A stretch of DNA of 19,865 nt from Pleurocapsa sp. MO_226.B13 (GTDB taxonomy: Bacteria > Cyanobacteriota > Cyanobacteriia > Cyanobacteriales > Xenococcaceae). The stretch's first letter is position 1; each line of letters opens with the position of its first letter. The stretch is taken from assembly GCA_030064795.1 (NCBI GenBank), contig JASJEI010000312.1:1-19865 (forward strand). The letters are read 5' to 3'. The notes under the pieces are model-generated. The model ran no database searches, was not told the DNA's origin, and saw nothing but the letters and a program-made list of their open reading frames with translations. The translations under genes were made by a program, and so were the position numbers. Positions 6,742-16,396 of this stretch are shown one piece after another.

Positions 6742-9573
6742 ATGCTTTCTAATTCAGGTGAAACTTCGGTTCATAATTCTGCTAATTCCCACAAGTCTCA
6801 AAAAATACCGTTGCGTCCTATGTTGATACTTCCATTTGTAGTGCAAATTGTCGCTGCTGTTGGGTTAACAGGATATTTATCTCTGCGTAATGGACAAAAA
6901 GCAGTCAATGATTTGGCTAGTAGATTGAGAAATGAAGTAAGTAGCCGTATCGATCAACAGTTAGATAGTTATATGGCAACTCCTCGAAAAGTAGTTCAAA
7001 ATAACTGGAAAGCAATTAATCTAGGTTTAATCGATCCAGAAGATGCAGAGGAAATAACTCGTTATTTTTGGACGCAAATCCATACTTTTGATATTGGTTA
7101 TATTCTTTTTGGACTAAAATCTGGCGTACATTTAGGTTCGGGGCATTTTTATGGTGATGAAAGGGTAACTATTGACGAAGTTAATCTAGAACGACTGGGA
7201 CACAGCAGACTTTTGATTCATGCTACAGACGACCGGGGAAATCGTACTGAGATACTTGAAGATCTGGGAGAAACTTTTGTTGATGGTAAATTTACGCTTC
7301 ACGATGAAGGGTGGTACAAAGAAGCTGTTAAACAAGGTCAACCTATCTGGTCTAATGTCTACAACCTAGTCCTGGAGCCTTATGCTTTAGCCGTAGCAAC
7401 GAGTACACCTATATACGACCAAAATAAAGAACTTTTAGGAGTAATTGCAGTCGAGCAACAACTATCTCAAATCAGCGATTTTTTGCGTCAAATAGAAGTT
7501 AGTCCCTCAGCAAAGACCTTTATTATTGAACGAGATGGTTTATTAATTGCAGATTCGGCAGAAGAACAACCGTTTAAGATAGTAGATGGCAAACCAGAGA
7601 GAATCAAAGCGATAAATAGTACTGACCCCTTAATTAAAGGCACTGCTGAATTTTTACAAGAAAAATTTGGCGACTTAAATCAAATTAAGGCAGTGCAACA
7701 GATTAATTTTAAGCTGGATGGCGAACGCAAGTTTGTTCAGGTAACTCCTTGGCGAGATGAATTGGGTTTGGATTGGCTAGTAGTAGTAGCTGTACCAGAG
7801 TCTGACTTTATGGAACAGATCAATGCCAATACTCGCTCTACAATTATGCTTTGTCTGCTGGCTTTGGGAGTAGCGATCGCTTTAGGTTTTTATACTTCAC
7901 GCTGGATTACCAAGCCGATTTTGCAGCTAAATGAGGCTTCAGAGGCGATCGCTGGAGGGGAGTTAGAACAGAAAGTAGACGAAAAATTTAAAGTCAACGA
8001 GTTAAGTGTTTTGGCTCAATCTTTTAATCGTATGGCAGAGCAGTTACGCTCCTCATTTAATGCTCTGGCTGAAACCAATATCGAGTTAGAAAATCGAGTC
8101 AATGAAAGAACTATAGAGCTTCAAGAGGCAAAGGAAGAGGCTGATTCTGCCAATCAAGCTAAAAGTGAATTCTTGGCGAATATGAGTCATGAATTGAGAA
8201 CTCCCCTCAACGGTATTTTGGGTTATGCTCAAATTCTTCAGCAGTCTCGCAATATCAAAGATCAAGAGAAAAAAGGAGTCGATATTATTAATCAGTGTGG
8301 AACGCACTTGTTGACTTTAATCAATGATATTCTCGATCTTTCCAAAATCGAAGCTCGCAAAATGGAATTGCATCCTGTGGAGTTGCATTTTCCCTCTTTT
8401 GTTCAGGGTGTAGTGGAAATTTGCCAGATTAAGGCAGAACAAAAAGGAATTGACTTTATCTACGAAGCAGATCCTAACTTGCCTGTAGGAATTGAAGCCG
8501 ACGAGAAAATGTTGCGTCAGGTAATTATGAACCTGCTGAGTAATGCGATTAAGTTTACTGAACGAGGAGGCGTTACCTTGATGGTTACTAATGAATCATC
8601 CAGTAATGATGATTCAGAAATACATACTATTCGGTTTGAGGTAAAAGATACTGGTATCGGTATGAAGCCAGAAGATCTCAAAAAGATATTTTTACCTTTT
8701 GAGCAGGTAGGAAGTGTTAAAAAGCAAGCCGAGGGTACTGGGTTGGGTTTGGCGATCAGCCAGCAAATAGTCAGTATGATGGGTGGCGAGTTACAGGCTA
8801 CCAGTCAACCAAATAAAGGTACAACTTTTTGGTTTGAAATCGATCTCAAAGAGACTAACAATTGGCAAGAAGCATCTCATAGTAAGACTTTTCAAGGGAA
8901 GGTTATTGGTTTCCAAAGAGCAGAATGCAAAATTTTGGTAGTTGACGATCGCTGGGAAAATAGCTCTGTAATTGTCAATTTACTCGAACCCCTTGGTTTC
9001 ACTATGATGGAAGCCGAAAATGGTCAAGAGGGTCTAAAAAAAGCAATAGAATGGCAGCCAAACTTGATTATTACCGATCTATCTATGCCCGTGATGGATG
9101 GTCATGAAATGTTGGCTCAATTGCGTCAATCTTCAGAAGTATCACCCGAACTTAAAGTAATAGTTTCTTCTGCTAGCGTGTTTGAAAGCGATCGCGTCAA
9201 AAGTCTAGAGGCTGGAGCGAATGATTTCTTACCGAAGCCAATCCAAAAAGATGTTTTATTGCAGACATTAGAAAAACAGCTTAATTTAGAGTGGATTTAT
9301 GAAACTCAGGCTGAATCTGGACCAGAAGACGAAACAGTAATTGAGAAATCAATCTATATTCCCGAATCTGTACCGATTATTCCTCCTTCTCCCGAAGATG
9401 TAGCGATCCTTCACGATCTCAGTCGCAAGGGTTTGATTAACGATTTACTGCAAGAAATCGAACGGATCGAGGCATTAGACGCTAAATTTTTGCCGTTTGT
9501 TCAGAAATTACGAGAGCTAGCTAAGGGATTTAAATTACGACAAATTAAAACTTTTATTGAAGAGTATTTATAA
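6742..9573 (+). CDS. Transmembrane Cache-HAMP hybrid histidine kinase with C-terminal receiver
   Basis: A 943-residue membrane sensor. Domain order: a transmembrane helix (about 27-47); a large extracytoplasmic Cache-type sensor (about 50-365, with a [22 protein letters not shown] strand block); a second transmembrane helix (about 367-387); HAMP (about 388-440); a coiled coil (about 440-475); HisKA with the phospho-accepting H483 in [12 protein letters not shown]; HATPase with N601 (LLSNAIKF), DTGIGM and GTGLGLAI; and a receiver starting near 730 with phospho-acceptor D779 ([11 protein letters not shown]) and PKP lysine. A helical tail (about 880-943) follows. All catalytic residues needed for phosphorelay are present. 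A small-molecule ligand for the Cache domain is likely, but its identity is unknown. AGAGAAC lies about four bases before the ATG. It is the first of six closely spaced genes and the likely input of the cluster. Confidence 0.93.
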   Translation: MLSNSGETSVHNSANSHKSQKIPLRPMLILPFVVQIVAAVGLTGYLSLRNGQKAVNDLASRLRNEVSSRIDQQLDSYMATPRKVVQNNWKAINLGLIDPEDAEEITRYFWTQIHTFDIGYILFGLKSGVHLGSGHFYGDERVTIDEVNLERLGHSRLLIHATDDRGNRTEILEDLGETFVDGKFTLHDEGWYKEAVKQGQPIWSNVYNLVLEPYALAVATSTPIYDQNKELLGVIAVEQQLSQISDFLRQIEVSPSAKTFIIERDGLLIADSAEEQPFKIVDGKPERIKAINSTDPLIKGTAEFLQEKFGDLNQIKAVQQINFKLDGERKFVQVTPWRDELGLDWLVVVAVPESDFMEQINANTRSTIMLCLLALGVAIALGFYTSRWITKPILQLNEASEAIAGGELEQKVDEKFKVNELSVLAQSFNRMAEQLRSSFNALAETNIELENRVNERTIELQEAKEEADSANQAKSEFLANMSHELRTPLNGILGYAQILQQSRNIKDQEKKGVDIINQCGTHLLTLINDILDLSKIEARKMELHPVELHFPSFVQGVVEICQIKAEQKGIDFIYEADPNLPVGIEADEKMLRQVIMNLLSNAIKFTERGGVTLMVTNESSSNDDSEIHTIRFEVKDTGIGMKPEDLKKIFLPFEQVGSVKKQAEGTGLGLAISQQIVSMMGGELQATSQPNKGTTFWFEIDLKETNNWQEASHSKTFQGKVIGFQRAECKILVVDDRWENSSVIVNLLEPLGFTMMEAENGQEGLKKAIEWQPNLIITDLSMPVMDGHEMLAQLRQSSEVSPELKVIVSSASVFESDRVKSLEAGANDFLPKPIQKDVLLQTLEKQLNLEWIYETQAESGPEDETVIEKSIYIPESVPIIPPSPEDVAILHDLSRKGLINDLLQEIERIEALDAKFLPFVQKLRELAKGFKLRQIKTFIEEYL

Positions 9574-9639
9574 AACGATGATGAAGATTAGAAATTGGCA
9601 ATTAGATCGATATTTATTTAAGAGCAAGGGGTATAAAAG

Positions 9640-11841
9640 ATGACTGACAACACAAATTCTCACAGCATTTTGATTGTGGATGATAATCATAATAATTTGG
9701 AGGTATTGTCAGAAACCTTAACCAAAGCTGGTTTTCAGGTTTCGGTAGCTATTGACGGCGAGACGGCTCTAGAACAGATTGAATATTATAAGCCAGAGCT
9801 AATCCTATTAGACGTGATGATGCCTGGAATAGACGGTTATCAAACTTGTCAAAAGATTAAATCCAATCCCGACACCTTTGATATTCCGATTATCTTTATG
9901 ACTGCTTTGTCTGATACCGAGCATAAAGTAAAGGGATTTGCGATCGGTGCTGTGGATTATATTACCAAACCTTTTCAAAGAGAAGAAGTCTTAGCCAGAG
10001 TTAGAGTCCAGCTACAGCTACGTAACCTTGCCCGTACTCTAGAAGGGCAAAACAGAATGCTTAAAAAGGAAATTCTGCAACGAGAAAGAGTAGAAAGCTC
10101 TTTGGTTAAGCTCAATCATGAGTTAGAAAAAAGAGTAGAAGAGCGAACCGATAAACTTTCTCGCACCTTAAAAACTCTACGTCAAGCTCAAGTAGAATTA
10201 GTACAGCAAAAGAAGGATTTGGAAATTAGAGTCAGAGAGCGCACCGCAGAATTGGCAAAGAGCATGGCTGATGCGGAAAAGGCTAATCAGGCAAAAAGTC
10301 AGTTTTTGGCTAACATGAGTCACGAGCTACGTACTCCCATGAATGCGATTATTGGCTACAGTGAAATGCTGATGGAAGAAGCCGAAGATATCGGACAGGA
10401 TGATTTTATTCCCGATCTTCAGAAAATCCATGGTGCGGGAAAACATCTTCTCAGTTTGATTAACGATATTCTTGACCTTTCCAAAATTGAAGCTGGTCGA
10501 ATGGAATTGTATCTAGAGAACTTTGAGATCAAAAGTCTGATCGGCGAGACGGTATCTACCATTCGTCCTCTGATCGAAAAGAATAATAATACCTTGGAAA
10601 CCAAAGTGCCAGAAGACTTAGGGATGATGCACGCAGATTTAACTAAAGTACGTCAAAGCTTATTTAATTTATTAAGTAATGCCAGTAAGTTTACTAAGCA
10701 GGGCAAGATTACATTAGAAGTTACTTCTCAGATTATTGAATCTAAAAAATGGATTATCTTCAAGGTCACAGATACAGGCATTGGCATGACCTCAGAACAA
10801 ATAGGTAAGTTGTTTCAAGCTTTTACTCAGGCAGATGCTTCTACTACCCGCAAGTATGGTGGTACGGGTTTGGGTTTAGCGATCACCAAAAAATTCTGTC
10901 AAATGATGGGGGGAGATATTAAAGTAGAAAGCGAGGTAAAAGTGGGTTCGACCTTTACTATCAATCTTCCAGTTCAAGTAGTTGATTCCAGCCAAAAAAC
11001 AAATAAATCTTCAGGCACTTTTGCCTCTAAAACTGGAGATAAATCTGAGAAAAAAAATACTATCTTAGTCATCGATGACGATCCTACAAGTCACGATTTA
11101 TTACAACGCTTTCTCGGTAAAAAAGGATTTGAAGTTAAAACAGTTAATAGTGGTGCAGAAGGAGTGCAGTTAGCCAAAACATTGCAGCCTAAAGCAATTA
11201 TTTTGGATGTGATGATGCCTGGAATGGATGGCTGGTCGGTTCTAACATCTCTTAAAGCTCATCCCGCAACGGCAGATATTCCTGTAATCATGATGACCAT
11301 GGTAGACGATCAAAATTTAGGCTATGCTTTGGGTGCTGCTGAATATTTACTCAAGCCGATTGATAAGAATAAATTAGACACTATTTTGAACAAGTTCGAG
11401 CTAGCTCCAAATTCTAATTCGATTATGGTGGTCGAAGATGACCCTGGCATCAGGGAAATTTTGTGTCGTCAGTTGAGAGGCGAAAATTGGCAGGTCATTG
11501 AAGCAGCAAATGGTAAAGAAGCATTGCTCAAGCTAGAAGAGCATAGACCAGGGTTGATTCTTTCCGATCTAATGATGCCAGAAATGGATGGATTTGAATT
11601 AGTTCATCGGTTAAAACAAGACCAACAGTTATGTTTTATTCCTGTAATTATTTTAACGGCAAAGAGTATTACTAATCAAGATCGTCAAAAGTTAAATGGA
11701 GGAGTAAGTAAAATTTTTGAGAAGGGTTCATATCAACGCTCGATACTGTTTAACGAAGTGAGTCATCTGTTAGAAGAAGCGATCGCTCGCCAGCCAAATC
11801 CTGGGGATACTGAATCAATCTCTAATACCATGTCTGCATAG
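9640..11841 (+). CDS. Soluble hybrid histidine kinase: REC-coiled coil-HisKA-HATPase-REC-REC
   Basis: A 733-residue cytoplasmic kinase with no membrane segment. An N-terminal receiver (about 8-125, phospho-acceptor D58 in LLDVMMPG) leads into a long coiled coil (about 125-215) with two RVxERT repeats. HisKA follows with H228 ([12 protein letters not shown]), then HATPase with N347 (LLSNASKF), DTGIGM and GTGLGLAI. Two further receivers follow, with D523 ([11 protein letters not shown]) and D643 ([11 protein letters not shown]). All three receivers keep the acidic pocket and a C-terminal Lys. The ribosome site AAGGGG lies eight bases before the ATG, and the gene starts 66 bases after the upstream kinase. 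With three receivers in one chain it can integrate or store several phosphoryl inputs; the N-terminal receiver probably takes phosphate from the upstream kinase (inference). Confidence 0.93.
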   Translation: MTDNTNSHSILIVDDNHNNLEVLSETLTKAGFQVSVAIDGETALEQIEYYKPELILLDVMMPGIDGYQTCQKIKSNPDTFDIPIIFMTALSDTEHKVKGFAIGAVDYITKPFQREEVLARVRVQLQLRNLARTLEGQNRMLKKEILQRERVESSLVKLNHELEKRVEERTDKLSRTLKTLRQAQVELVQQKKDLEIRVRERTAELAKSMADAEKANQAKSQFLANMSHELRTPMNAIIGYSEMLMEEAEDIGQDDFIPDLQKIHGAGKHLLSLINDILDLSKIEAGRMELYLENFEIKSLIGETVSTIRPLIEKNNNTLETKVPEDLGMMHADLTKVRQSLFNLLSNASKFTKQGKITLEVTSQIIESKKWIIFKVTDTGIGMTSEQIGKLFQAFTQADASTTRKYGGTGLGLAITKKFCQMMGGDIKVESEVKVGSTFTINLPVQVVDSSQKTNKSSGTFASKTGDKSEKKNTILVIDDDPTSHDLLQRFLGKKGFEVKTVNSGAEGVQLAKTLQPKAIILDVMMPGMDGWSVLTSLKAHPATADIPVIMMTMVDDQNLGYALGAAEYLLKPIDKNKLDTILNKFELAPNSNSIMVVEDDPGIREILCRQLRGENWQVIEAANGKEALLKLEEHRPGLILSDLMMPEMDGFELVHRLKQDQQLCFIPVIILTAKSITNQDRQKLNGGVSKIFEKGSYQRSILFNEVSHLLEEAIARQPNPGDTESISNTMSA

Positions 11842-11891
11842 ATGATATCCCAGTTTATCGAAGTAGCTAAATATTTTATGTTTTAAACATT

Positions 11892-12260
11892 ATGCCCAAA
11901 ATCTTGTTAGTTGAAGACAACGAAATGAATCGGGATATGCTTTCTAGACGCTTGAAACGTCGTGGTTATGAAGTCTCGATCGCAGTCAACGGTGCAGAAG
12001 GTGTATCCATGGCGAATTCAGTAACACCAGATTTGATTTTGATGGACATGAGTTTACCTGTAATGGATGGTTGGGAAGCTACCAAAAATATCAAAGCCGA
12101 TCCTAATACCTGCTCAATTCCCGTAATTGCCCTTACTGCTCATGCCATGTCTGGCGATCGCGAAAAGGCTCTCCAGGCTGGTTGCGACGACTATGATACT
12201 AAACCCATAGAACTATCTCGTCTTTTGAGCAAAATTAAATCCTTTTTGGGTGATAGCTAA
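11892..12260 (+). CDS. Stand-alone response receiver (CheY-like)
   Basis: A 122-residue single receiver domain with no output domain. It has the acidic pocket (LLVEDNEMNRD), phospho-acceptor D52 in LILMDMSLPVMDGWE, the switch Thr in ALTAH and the Lys in TKPIE. Proteins of this type shuttle phosphate between kinases or bind a partner. It sits 50 bases after the three-receiver kinase and 71 bases before the HisKA-REC-SpoIIE gene, so a role as phosphate carrier between them is the obvious guess. Confidence 0.92.
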   Translation: MPKILLVEDNEMNRDMLSRRLKRRGYEVSIAVNGAEGVSMANSVTPDLILMDMSLPVMDGWEATKNIKADPNTCSIPVIALTAHAMSGDREKALQAGCDDYDTKPIELSRLLSKIKSFLGDS

Positions 12261-12331
12261 TACCGCTCTTTGAAGTTGGTAACTATGATTCGATCTGCAA
12301 TATCTACTTAACCAATTGCATCATACTTTCA

Positions 12332-14122
12332 ATGACTACAGATAGCCAATCCCAGTCGTCCATACTCTCTCATTTGCGTCACGAACTACGTACGCCAATC
12401 AATGCCATCATTGGTTATAGTGAGATGATAATCGAAGAATTGTCAGATCTAGATTTAGACATCGAATATCTCAGCAGACTAGAGCAAATTCGCGATTGTG
12501 GTGCTAAATTACTAGTTTCGATTAACAATTTTTTAAATCCTGCAACTCCCCCTAACAGTCAACTGGAACTAGAAAAGATTATTACTAATCCAGAATTGAA
12601 GGCGGAACTACAAAGACCAACTCAGCTAGTAATTGATAACTGTCAACAGTTAAAACCTTCAATCGAGACAGATTTTGTAGTCGATATAGAAAGAATCGAT
12701 ACCGCAGCCAACAAACTATTACAAGAAATTGACGCTCTTTTAAAGGCTACACCGCCAGATAATAGTTCGGCTGTCGAACCAAATCTTGTCCCTAAAATAG
12801 ATCGAACAGAAGCAACAGGCAGTGACTTTAAAGAAGAAAAGACAACATCAGATATGGATCTGATTATCGATTCAGGTATTCTCTTAGCAGAGGAGTCCGA
12901 ACAACCTTTAAATCCTGGTAATTATACAATCTTGATTGTTGACGATAATGTCACTAATCGAGATTTACTCTCGCGACAGGTCAAAGCTCAAGGATACCAA
13001 GTTTCAACCGCAGCCAACGGCAGAGAGGCGATTAAGATGATTGAAACTGGAGCTTATGATTTAATTCTGCTGGATATTATCATGCCCGATGTTAACGGCT
13101 ATCAAGTCCTCAAGTGGATTCGTGCTGGACATTGGCGATATATTCCTACCATTATGATCTCGGCGATCGATGAAATCGATAGCGTAGTTAAATGTATTGA
13201 AATGGGAGCAGCCGATTATCTGGCAAAACCTTTTAATTCCACCCTGTTAAAAGCTAGATTGGGAGCTTGTTTAGAACAAAAAAGACTGAGAGACCAAGAA
13301 GCATCTTATTTGGAAAAGTTAGCTCTAGCCAACGAAGAGATCAACATGCTCAATAGTTGTTTGCAGGCAGAAAATACGCGCTTGAGTACTGAACTTGAGG
13401 TGACGCAGCGTCTACAAATGATGCTTTTGCCTAAAGAAAGAGAACTCAGCGAAATTGAAGATCTAGAAATAGCAGGTTTTATGGAACCCGCTGATGAAGT
13501 TGGAGGTGATTATTATGATGTTTTACAACATCACGGACGAATAACTATTGGCATTGGTGATGTGACGGGACACGGTTTAGAAAGTGGTGTTTTGATGCTG
13601 ATGGTGCAAACTGCTGTCCGTACCCTGATGGAAAACAACGAAACCGATCCGAAGAAGTTTTTTGAAGTGCTTAACCGCACTATTTACAAAAACGTACAGC
13701 GTATGGATTCGGATAAAAATTTATCTCTGTGCTTAATTGATTATCACGAAGGTGCCCTCAGTTTAAGCGGTCAACATGAAGAAATGTTGGTAGTCCGTTC
13801 TGGGGGGACGATCGAAAGGGTGGACACAATTGATTTAGGATTTCCCATTGGCTTGGAAGAAACTATTAAAGATTTTGTTTTTCAAGTTCAGATTCATTTA
13901 AATCAAGGAGATGTAGTCATACTCTATACCGATGGGGTTACAGAAGCGGAAAACCATCTAGGCATACATTATGGATTAGAAAACCTCTGTGCCGTAGTCC
14001 AGCGACACTGGCAAAAGTCGGCACAAGATATTCGACGAGAAGTTATTCAAGACTTGCGATCGCATATTGGAGTAGAAAAAGTTTATGACGATATAACCTT
14101 AGTTGTTCTCAAACAAAAATAG
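12332..14122 (+). CDS. HisKA-like/REC/SpoIIE-type PP2C phosphatase fusion
   Basis: A 596-residue cytoplasmic protein. Residues 11-60 form a HisKA (DHp) helix with H17 in [17 protein letters not shown], but no HATPase follows; instead about 100 residues of low-similarity linker lead to a receiver (about 198-315, phospho-acceptor D248 in LLDIIMPDVNG, Lys in AKPF). A coiled coil (about 316-365) connects to a SpoIIE/RsbU-type PP2C phosphatase domain (about 370-596) with metal-binding motifs GGDYYD (about 390), GDVTGHG (about 409), YTDGVTEA (about 533) and the closing YDDITLVV. Such phosphatases remove phosphate from a STAS-domain antagonist. The lone HisKA could accept phosphate from a neighbouring kinase or only dimerise. 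The next two genes encode a GHKL protein and a STAS protein, its likely partners. Confidence 0.9.
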   Translation: MTTDSQSQSSILSHLRHELRTPINAIIGYSEMIIEELSDLDLDIEYLSRLEQIRDCGAKLLVSINNFLNPATPPNSQLELEKIITNPELKAELQRPTQLVIDNCQQLKPSIETDFVVDIERIDTAANKLLQEIDALLKATPPDNSSAVEPNLVPKIDRTEATGSDFKEEKTTSDMDLIIDSGILLAEESEQPLNPGNYTILIVDDNVTNRDLLSRQVKAQGYQVSTAANGREAIKMIETGAYDLILLDIIMPDVNGYQVLKWIRAGHWRYIPTIMISAIDEIDSVVKCIEMGAADYLAKPFNSTLLKARLGACLEQKRLRDQEASYLEKLALANEEINMLNSCLQAENTRLSTELEVTQRLQMMLLPKERELSEIEDLEIAGFMEPADEVGGDYYDVLQHHGRITIGIGDVTGHGLESGVLMLMVQTAVRTLMENNETDPKKFFEVLNRTIYKNVQRMDSDKNLSLCLIDYHEGALSLSGQHEEMLVVRSGGTIERVDTIDLGFPIGLEETIKDFVFQVQIHLNQGDVVILYTDGVTEAENHLGIHYGLENLCAVVQRHWQKSAQDIRREVIQDLRSHIGVEKVYDDITLVVLKQK

Positions 14123-14174
14123 TTTTTAGCCGAACAATCTTTCGTAATACTTAATTTTTATAGATTTTAAATAT

Positions 14175-14777
14175 ATGAATACTAGTAATGTCACGGTCGA
14201 ACAAATATTAGGCGACTTTATTCAAAATTTACCCCCCAGCCAAGAATATTTGATCCTTAGTTTTTCACCAGGCTCAATTCCTCTACGTCAAAGATGGCGC
14301 AATAATTGTTTATCAGCAGATTTTTTGGCAGACTATCTCAGTACTTTTTTCTTGAGTGACGAGCATCAACAAGTAGAATGCGACAAACAGGCGGAAGTTA
14401 AAAGTGCTGTTAGCTATATTGCTAATGAATTACTGGAAAATGCAATGAAATATGGTGTGGAGATGTCTCCTTTTCCAATTAGTATCCAAATTCATCTCAA
14501 TCCAGACTTGATTATTTTTCAACTTACCAACAGTATTCCATTGCATCAAACTCGCCCATTTCAGAGTTATATTGAAACCATCCTCAATTCCGATCCCAGC
14601 GAACTATACATTGCTCAATTAGAAAAAAACGCTCTGGAGGAGAATGGCGAAGAATCTGGGTTGGGATTATTAACTATGCTCAATGATTATGGAGCCAAGT
14701 TAGGCTGGAAGTTTGAACCATTACCTCAAGCCTCGACTGAAATAACAGTTACTACAATGGTACAGCTTAAAATTTGA
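14175..14777 (+). CDS. GHKL-type ATP-binding regulator (slr1658-like; anti-sigma/SiaB-type kinase)
   Basis: A 200-residue soluble protein with part of the GHKL ATPase fold: an N-box IANELLENAMKYG (82-94, with N89) and a glycine-rich box EESGLGLLTM (about 157-167). The strand where the DxGxG box is expected reads IFQLTNSIPL, so the Asp is missing. It resembles the group named after Synechocystis slr1658 and the SiaB kinases of partner-switching systems; this is from memory of the families, not a search. The expected role is to phosphorylate or bind the STAS protein encoded next. It starts 52 bases after the phosphatase gene, and gene order (phosphatase, GHKL, STAS) matches partner-switching modules. 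Confidence 0.75.
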   Translation: MNTSNVTVEQILGDFIQNLPPSQEYLILSFSPGSIPLRQRWRNNCLSADFLADYLSTFFLSDEHQQVECDKQAEVKSAVSYIANELLENAMKYGVEMSPFPISIQIHLNPDLIIFQLTNSIPLHQTRPFQSYIETILNSDPSELYIAQLEKNALEENGEESGLGLLTMLNDYGAKLGWKFEPLPQASTEITVTTMVQLKI

Positions 14778-14909
14778 CTCTATTTTTTGAGCATCAAGTC
14801 TTTTCAAAGCTAAGATAGCGATTAGAGCGATAACTATCTAATTTGGATCTGGGTAATTAAAAGTTGTAAACAGTTAGATCGAGCGAATATTGATTTTTTT
14901 AAAATAACA

Positions 14910-15254
14910 ATGGAAATAAAGACTGAGAATTATAAAGTTGCCTATGATGAGGCATCCCACAACATTATATTTGATGGTTCATTGCGCCTAAATGGTAGTG
15001 CAGAATATGCTTCCATCACTGAATTACTAAATAACGTAGCCCAGCAAGAACCAGAAAAGATTGTTTTAGACTTAAAAGAACTTAATTTTCTCAACAGTTC
15101 AGGGATCAGCGTTTTGTCTAAGTTCGTGATTAATGTTCGCCGACGCAAAAATATTCAAATGGTAGTAATTGGAGCGAAGAAAAATCCTTGGCAGGGAAAA
15201 TCACTCAAGAATTTACAACGTTTAATGCCTTCTTTGAAGTTAGAGATGGAGTAG
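14910..15254 (+). CDS. STAS-domain anti-sigma antagonist-like regulator (slr1659-like)
   Basis: A 114-residue single STAS domain. The hallmark LDLKELNFLNSSGISVLSKF (53-72) is present; S63/S64 are the candidate phosphorylated serines, in an NSSG setting rather than the usual DSSG. The family relays partner-switching signals: phosphorylated by a GHKL kinase, dephosphorylated by a SpoIIE-type phosphatase, and bound to a target only in one state. The gene follows the GHKL gene by 132 bases. What the STAS protein controls (a sigma factor, a cyclase or something else) is not shown by the sequence, as no sigma factor gene is in the window. It is the last gene of the six-gene cluster. Confidence 0.85.
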   Translation: MEIKTENYKVAYDEASHNIIFDGSLRLNGSAEYASITELLNNVAQQEPEKIVLDLKELNFLNSSGISVLSKFVINVRRRKNIQMVVIGAKKNPWQGKSLKNLQRLMPSLKLEME

Positions 15255-15308
15255 CTTTAAGGAAGGAGGAGTCAGGAGAAAGGAAAATTAGAAAATTAAA
15301 AGATCGAG

Positions 15309-15339
15309 GCTAACAGCTAATAGCTAACAGCTAATAGCT
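15309..15339. repeat. 14-base tandem repeat between convergent genes
   Basis: GCTAACAGCTAATA occurs twice without mismatch (15309-15322, 15323-15336), followed by a partial third copy (GCT). It lies between the convergent STAS gene and desC. A purine-rich stretch just before it (about 15260-15300) resembles degenerate short tandem repeats common in cyanobacterial intergenic DNA. Confidence 0.8.
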
Positions 15340-15352
15340 GTCAAGAGATAAA

Positions 15353-16180
15353 CTAAGCTTTTTTGGTCATAGTAGGTGGCAGTTTAATGTTTTTGGCCAA
15401 ACCCAGAAAAGACAAAGTTTGAATCATCATCCAAGTAAGATCGATTTCCCACCACTCTAAACCATGACGCGCAGAGTACTGAAAAGCATGGTGATTATTA
15501 TGCCATCCTTCACCAAACGTCAGCAGTGCTACCCACCAACAGTTGAGAGATGTATCTTGGGAATCGTGGCTTTTATAGCCAAATTTGTGAGTCGCGCTAT
15601 TAACAAACCAGGTACAGTGAAATACTACTACCAAACGAACAAAAATTCCCCAGATGACAAAGGGTAAGCCACCAAAATAATAAAGAATTGCTGCCAAAAT
15701 CAGCTGGATTGGAATCATACCATACTGGCAAAATTGATAAAAGCGATCGCCAGATATGTCTTTGGTGTATTTGGGAATCATTTTATTGGCGGGATTTTGA
15801 CACAACATCCAACCAAGATGACTCCAATAAAATCCTTTCAGAGAATTGTGTGGATCTTGTTCGCGATCGGAATATTGGTGATGAATACGATGCAGTCCGA
15901 TCCAATCTAGAGGGCCTCCTTGACCTGCTAAGGTGCCACAAAAGATTAAACAATACTCTAACGGTTTAGGAACTTCAAAACTACGATGGGCAACTAAGCG
16001 ATGAAAGCCTAAAGTGATTCCGACACCTGCGGTTAGAAAATAAAGGAAAAAAGCAATAATTAAAGCATTCCAATTAAAATTGCCAGGAAATAAGGCAAAT
16101 AAAGCCATAAAGTGAATTATAGCCATGTAAATAATTGTCCCCCATGCTGGAGGGATTTTTTCTGATGTAGCAACTGTCAT
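15353..16180 (-). CDS. desC: Acyl-lipid Delta9 desaturase (DesC type)
   Basis: A 275-residue membrane di-iron enzyme that puts the first double bond into saturated fatty acids bound to membrane lipids, or into their acyl-CoA/ACP-like forms. The three histidine boxes of the Delta9 group are HRLVAH (60-65), HRIHH (97-101) and HNNHH (227-231), the last in GEGWHNNHHAF. QGGPLDW and DPHNSLKGF are further signatures. Hydrophobic helices are near 14-30, 36-57, 75-90 and 150-190. The opening MTVATS matches the start I recall for cyanobacterial DesC proteins, supporting the ATG at 16180; length is normal for the family. It ends at a TAG (15353-15355), convergent with the STAS gene, and diverges from the PLP enzyme gene. 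A dyad at 16222-16237 lies about 42 bases upstream of its start. Confidence 0.93.
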   Translation of the reverse strand: MTVATSEKIPPAWGTIIYMAIIHFMALFALFPGNFNWNALIIAFFLYFLTAGVGITLGFHRLVAHRSFEVPKPLEYCLIFCGTLAGQGGPLDWIGLHRIHHQYSDREQDPHNSLKGFYWSHLGWMLCQNPANKMIPKYTKDISGDRFYQFCQYGMIPIQLILAAILYYFGGLPFVIWGIFVRLVVVFHCTWFVNSATHKFGYKSHDSQDTSLNCWWVALLTFGEGWHNNHHAFQYSARHGLEWWEIDLTWMMIQTLSFLGLAKNIKLPPTMTKKA

Positions 16181-16221
16181 TTAATAATCCAAGTTTCAAC
16201 TTTAATGCAATATTTGTGTAT

Positions 16222-16237
16222 TGTGTGCTGGAACACA
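16222..16237. promoter_or_regulatory. Symmetric dyad TGTGT-N6-ACACA upstream of desC
   Basis: TGTGTGCTGGAACACA is a perfect five-base dyad with a six-base spacer, differing from the CRP consensus at the two inner positions. It lies 42-57 bases before the desC start, in the 216-base divergent region shared with the PLP enzyme gene. Regulation by a CRP-family or other dimeric factor is possible but unproven. Confidence 0.25.
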
Positions 16238-16396
16238 TTTAAAACTAGTAGACCAAAAAGCAAAAATATTTAATTTCTTTTACTTGCTGACCTCAAAAAA
16301 TGTTATTCAATGAAATTGTTTGGAAGTAATTCTGACCATAAGTAAATCTGGGTTGATAAAAAACCAAAAACAAAACTAAGTACTCCTTCAAAGAAT

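Noticed and set aside
12332..12930. Idea that the phosphatase gene is a frameshifted kinase that lost its ATPase domain
   Set aside because: The reading frame is open throughout and I saw no N-box or glycine-rich box in any frame between the HisKA and receiver parts; a genuine fusion is more likely.
15464..15969. Plus-strand open frames of 67 and 93 codons inside desC
   Set aside because: They are antisense shadows of the desC reading frame, which carries all three histidine boxes.
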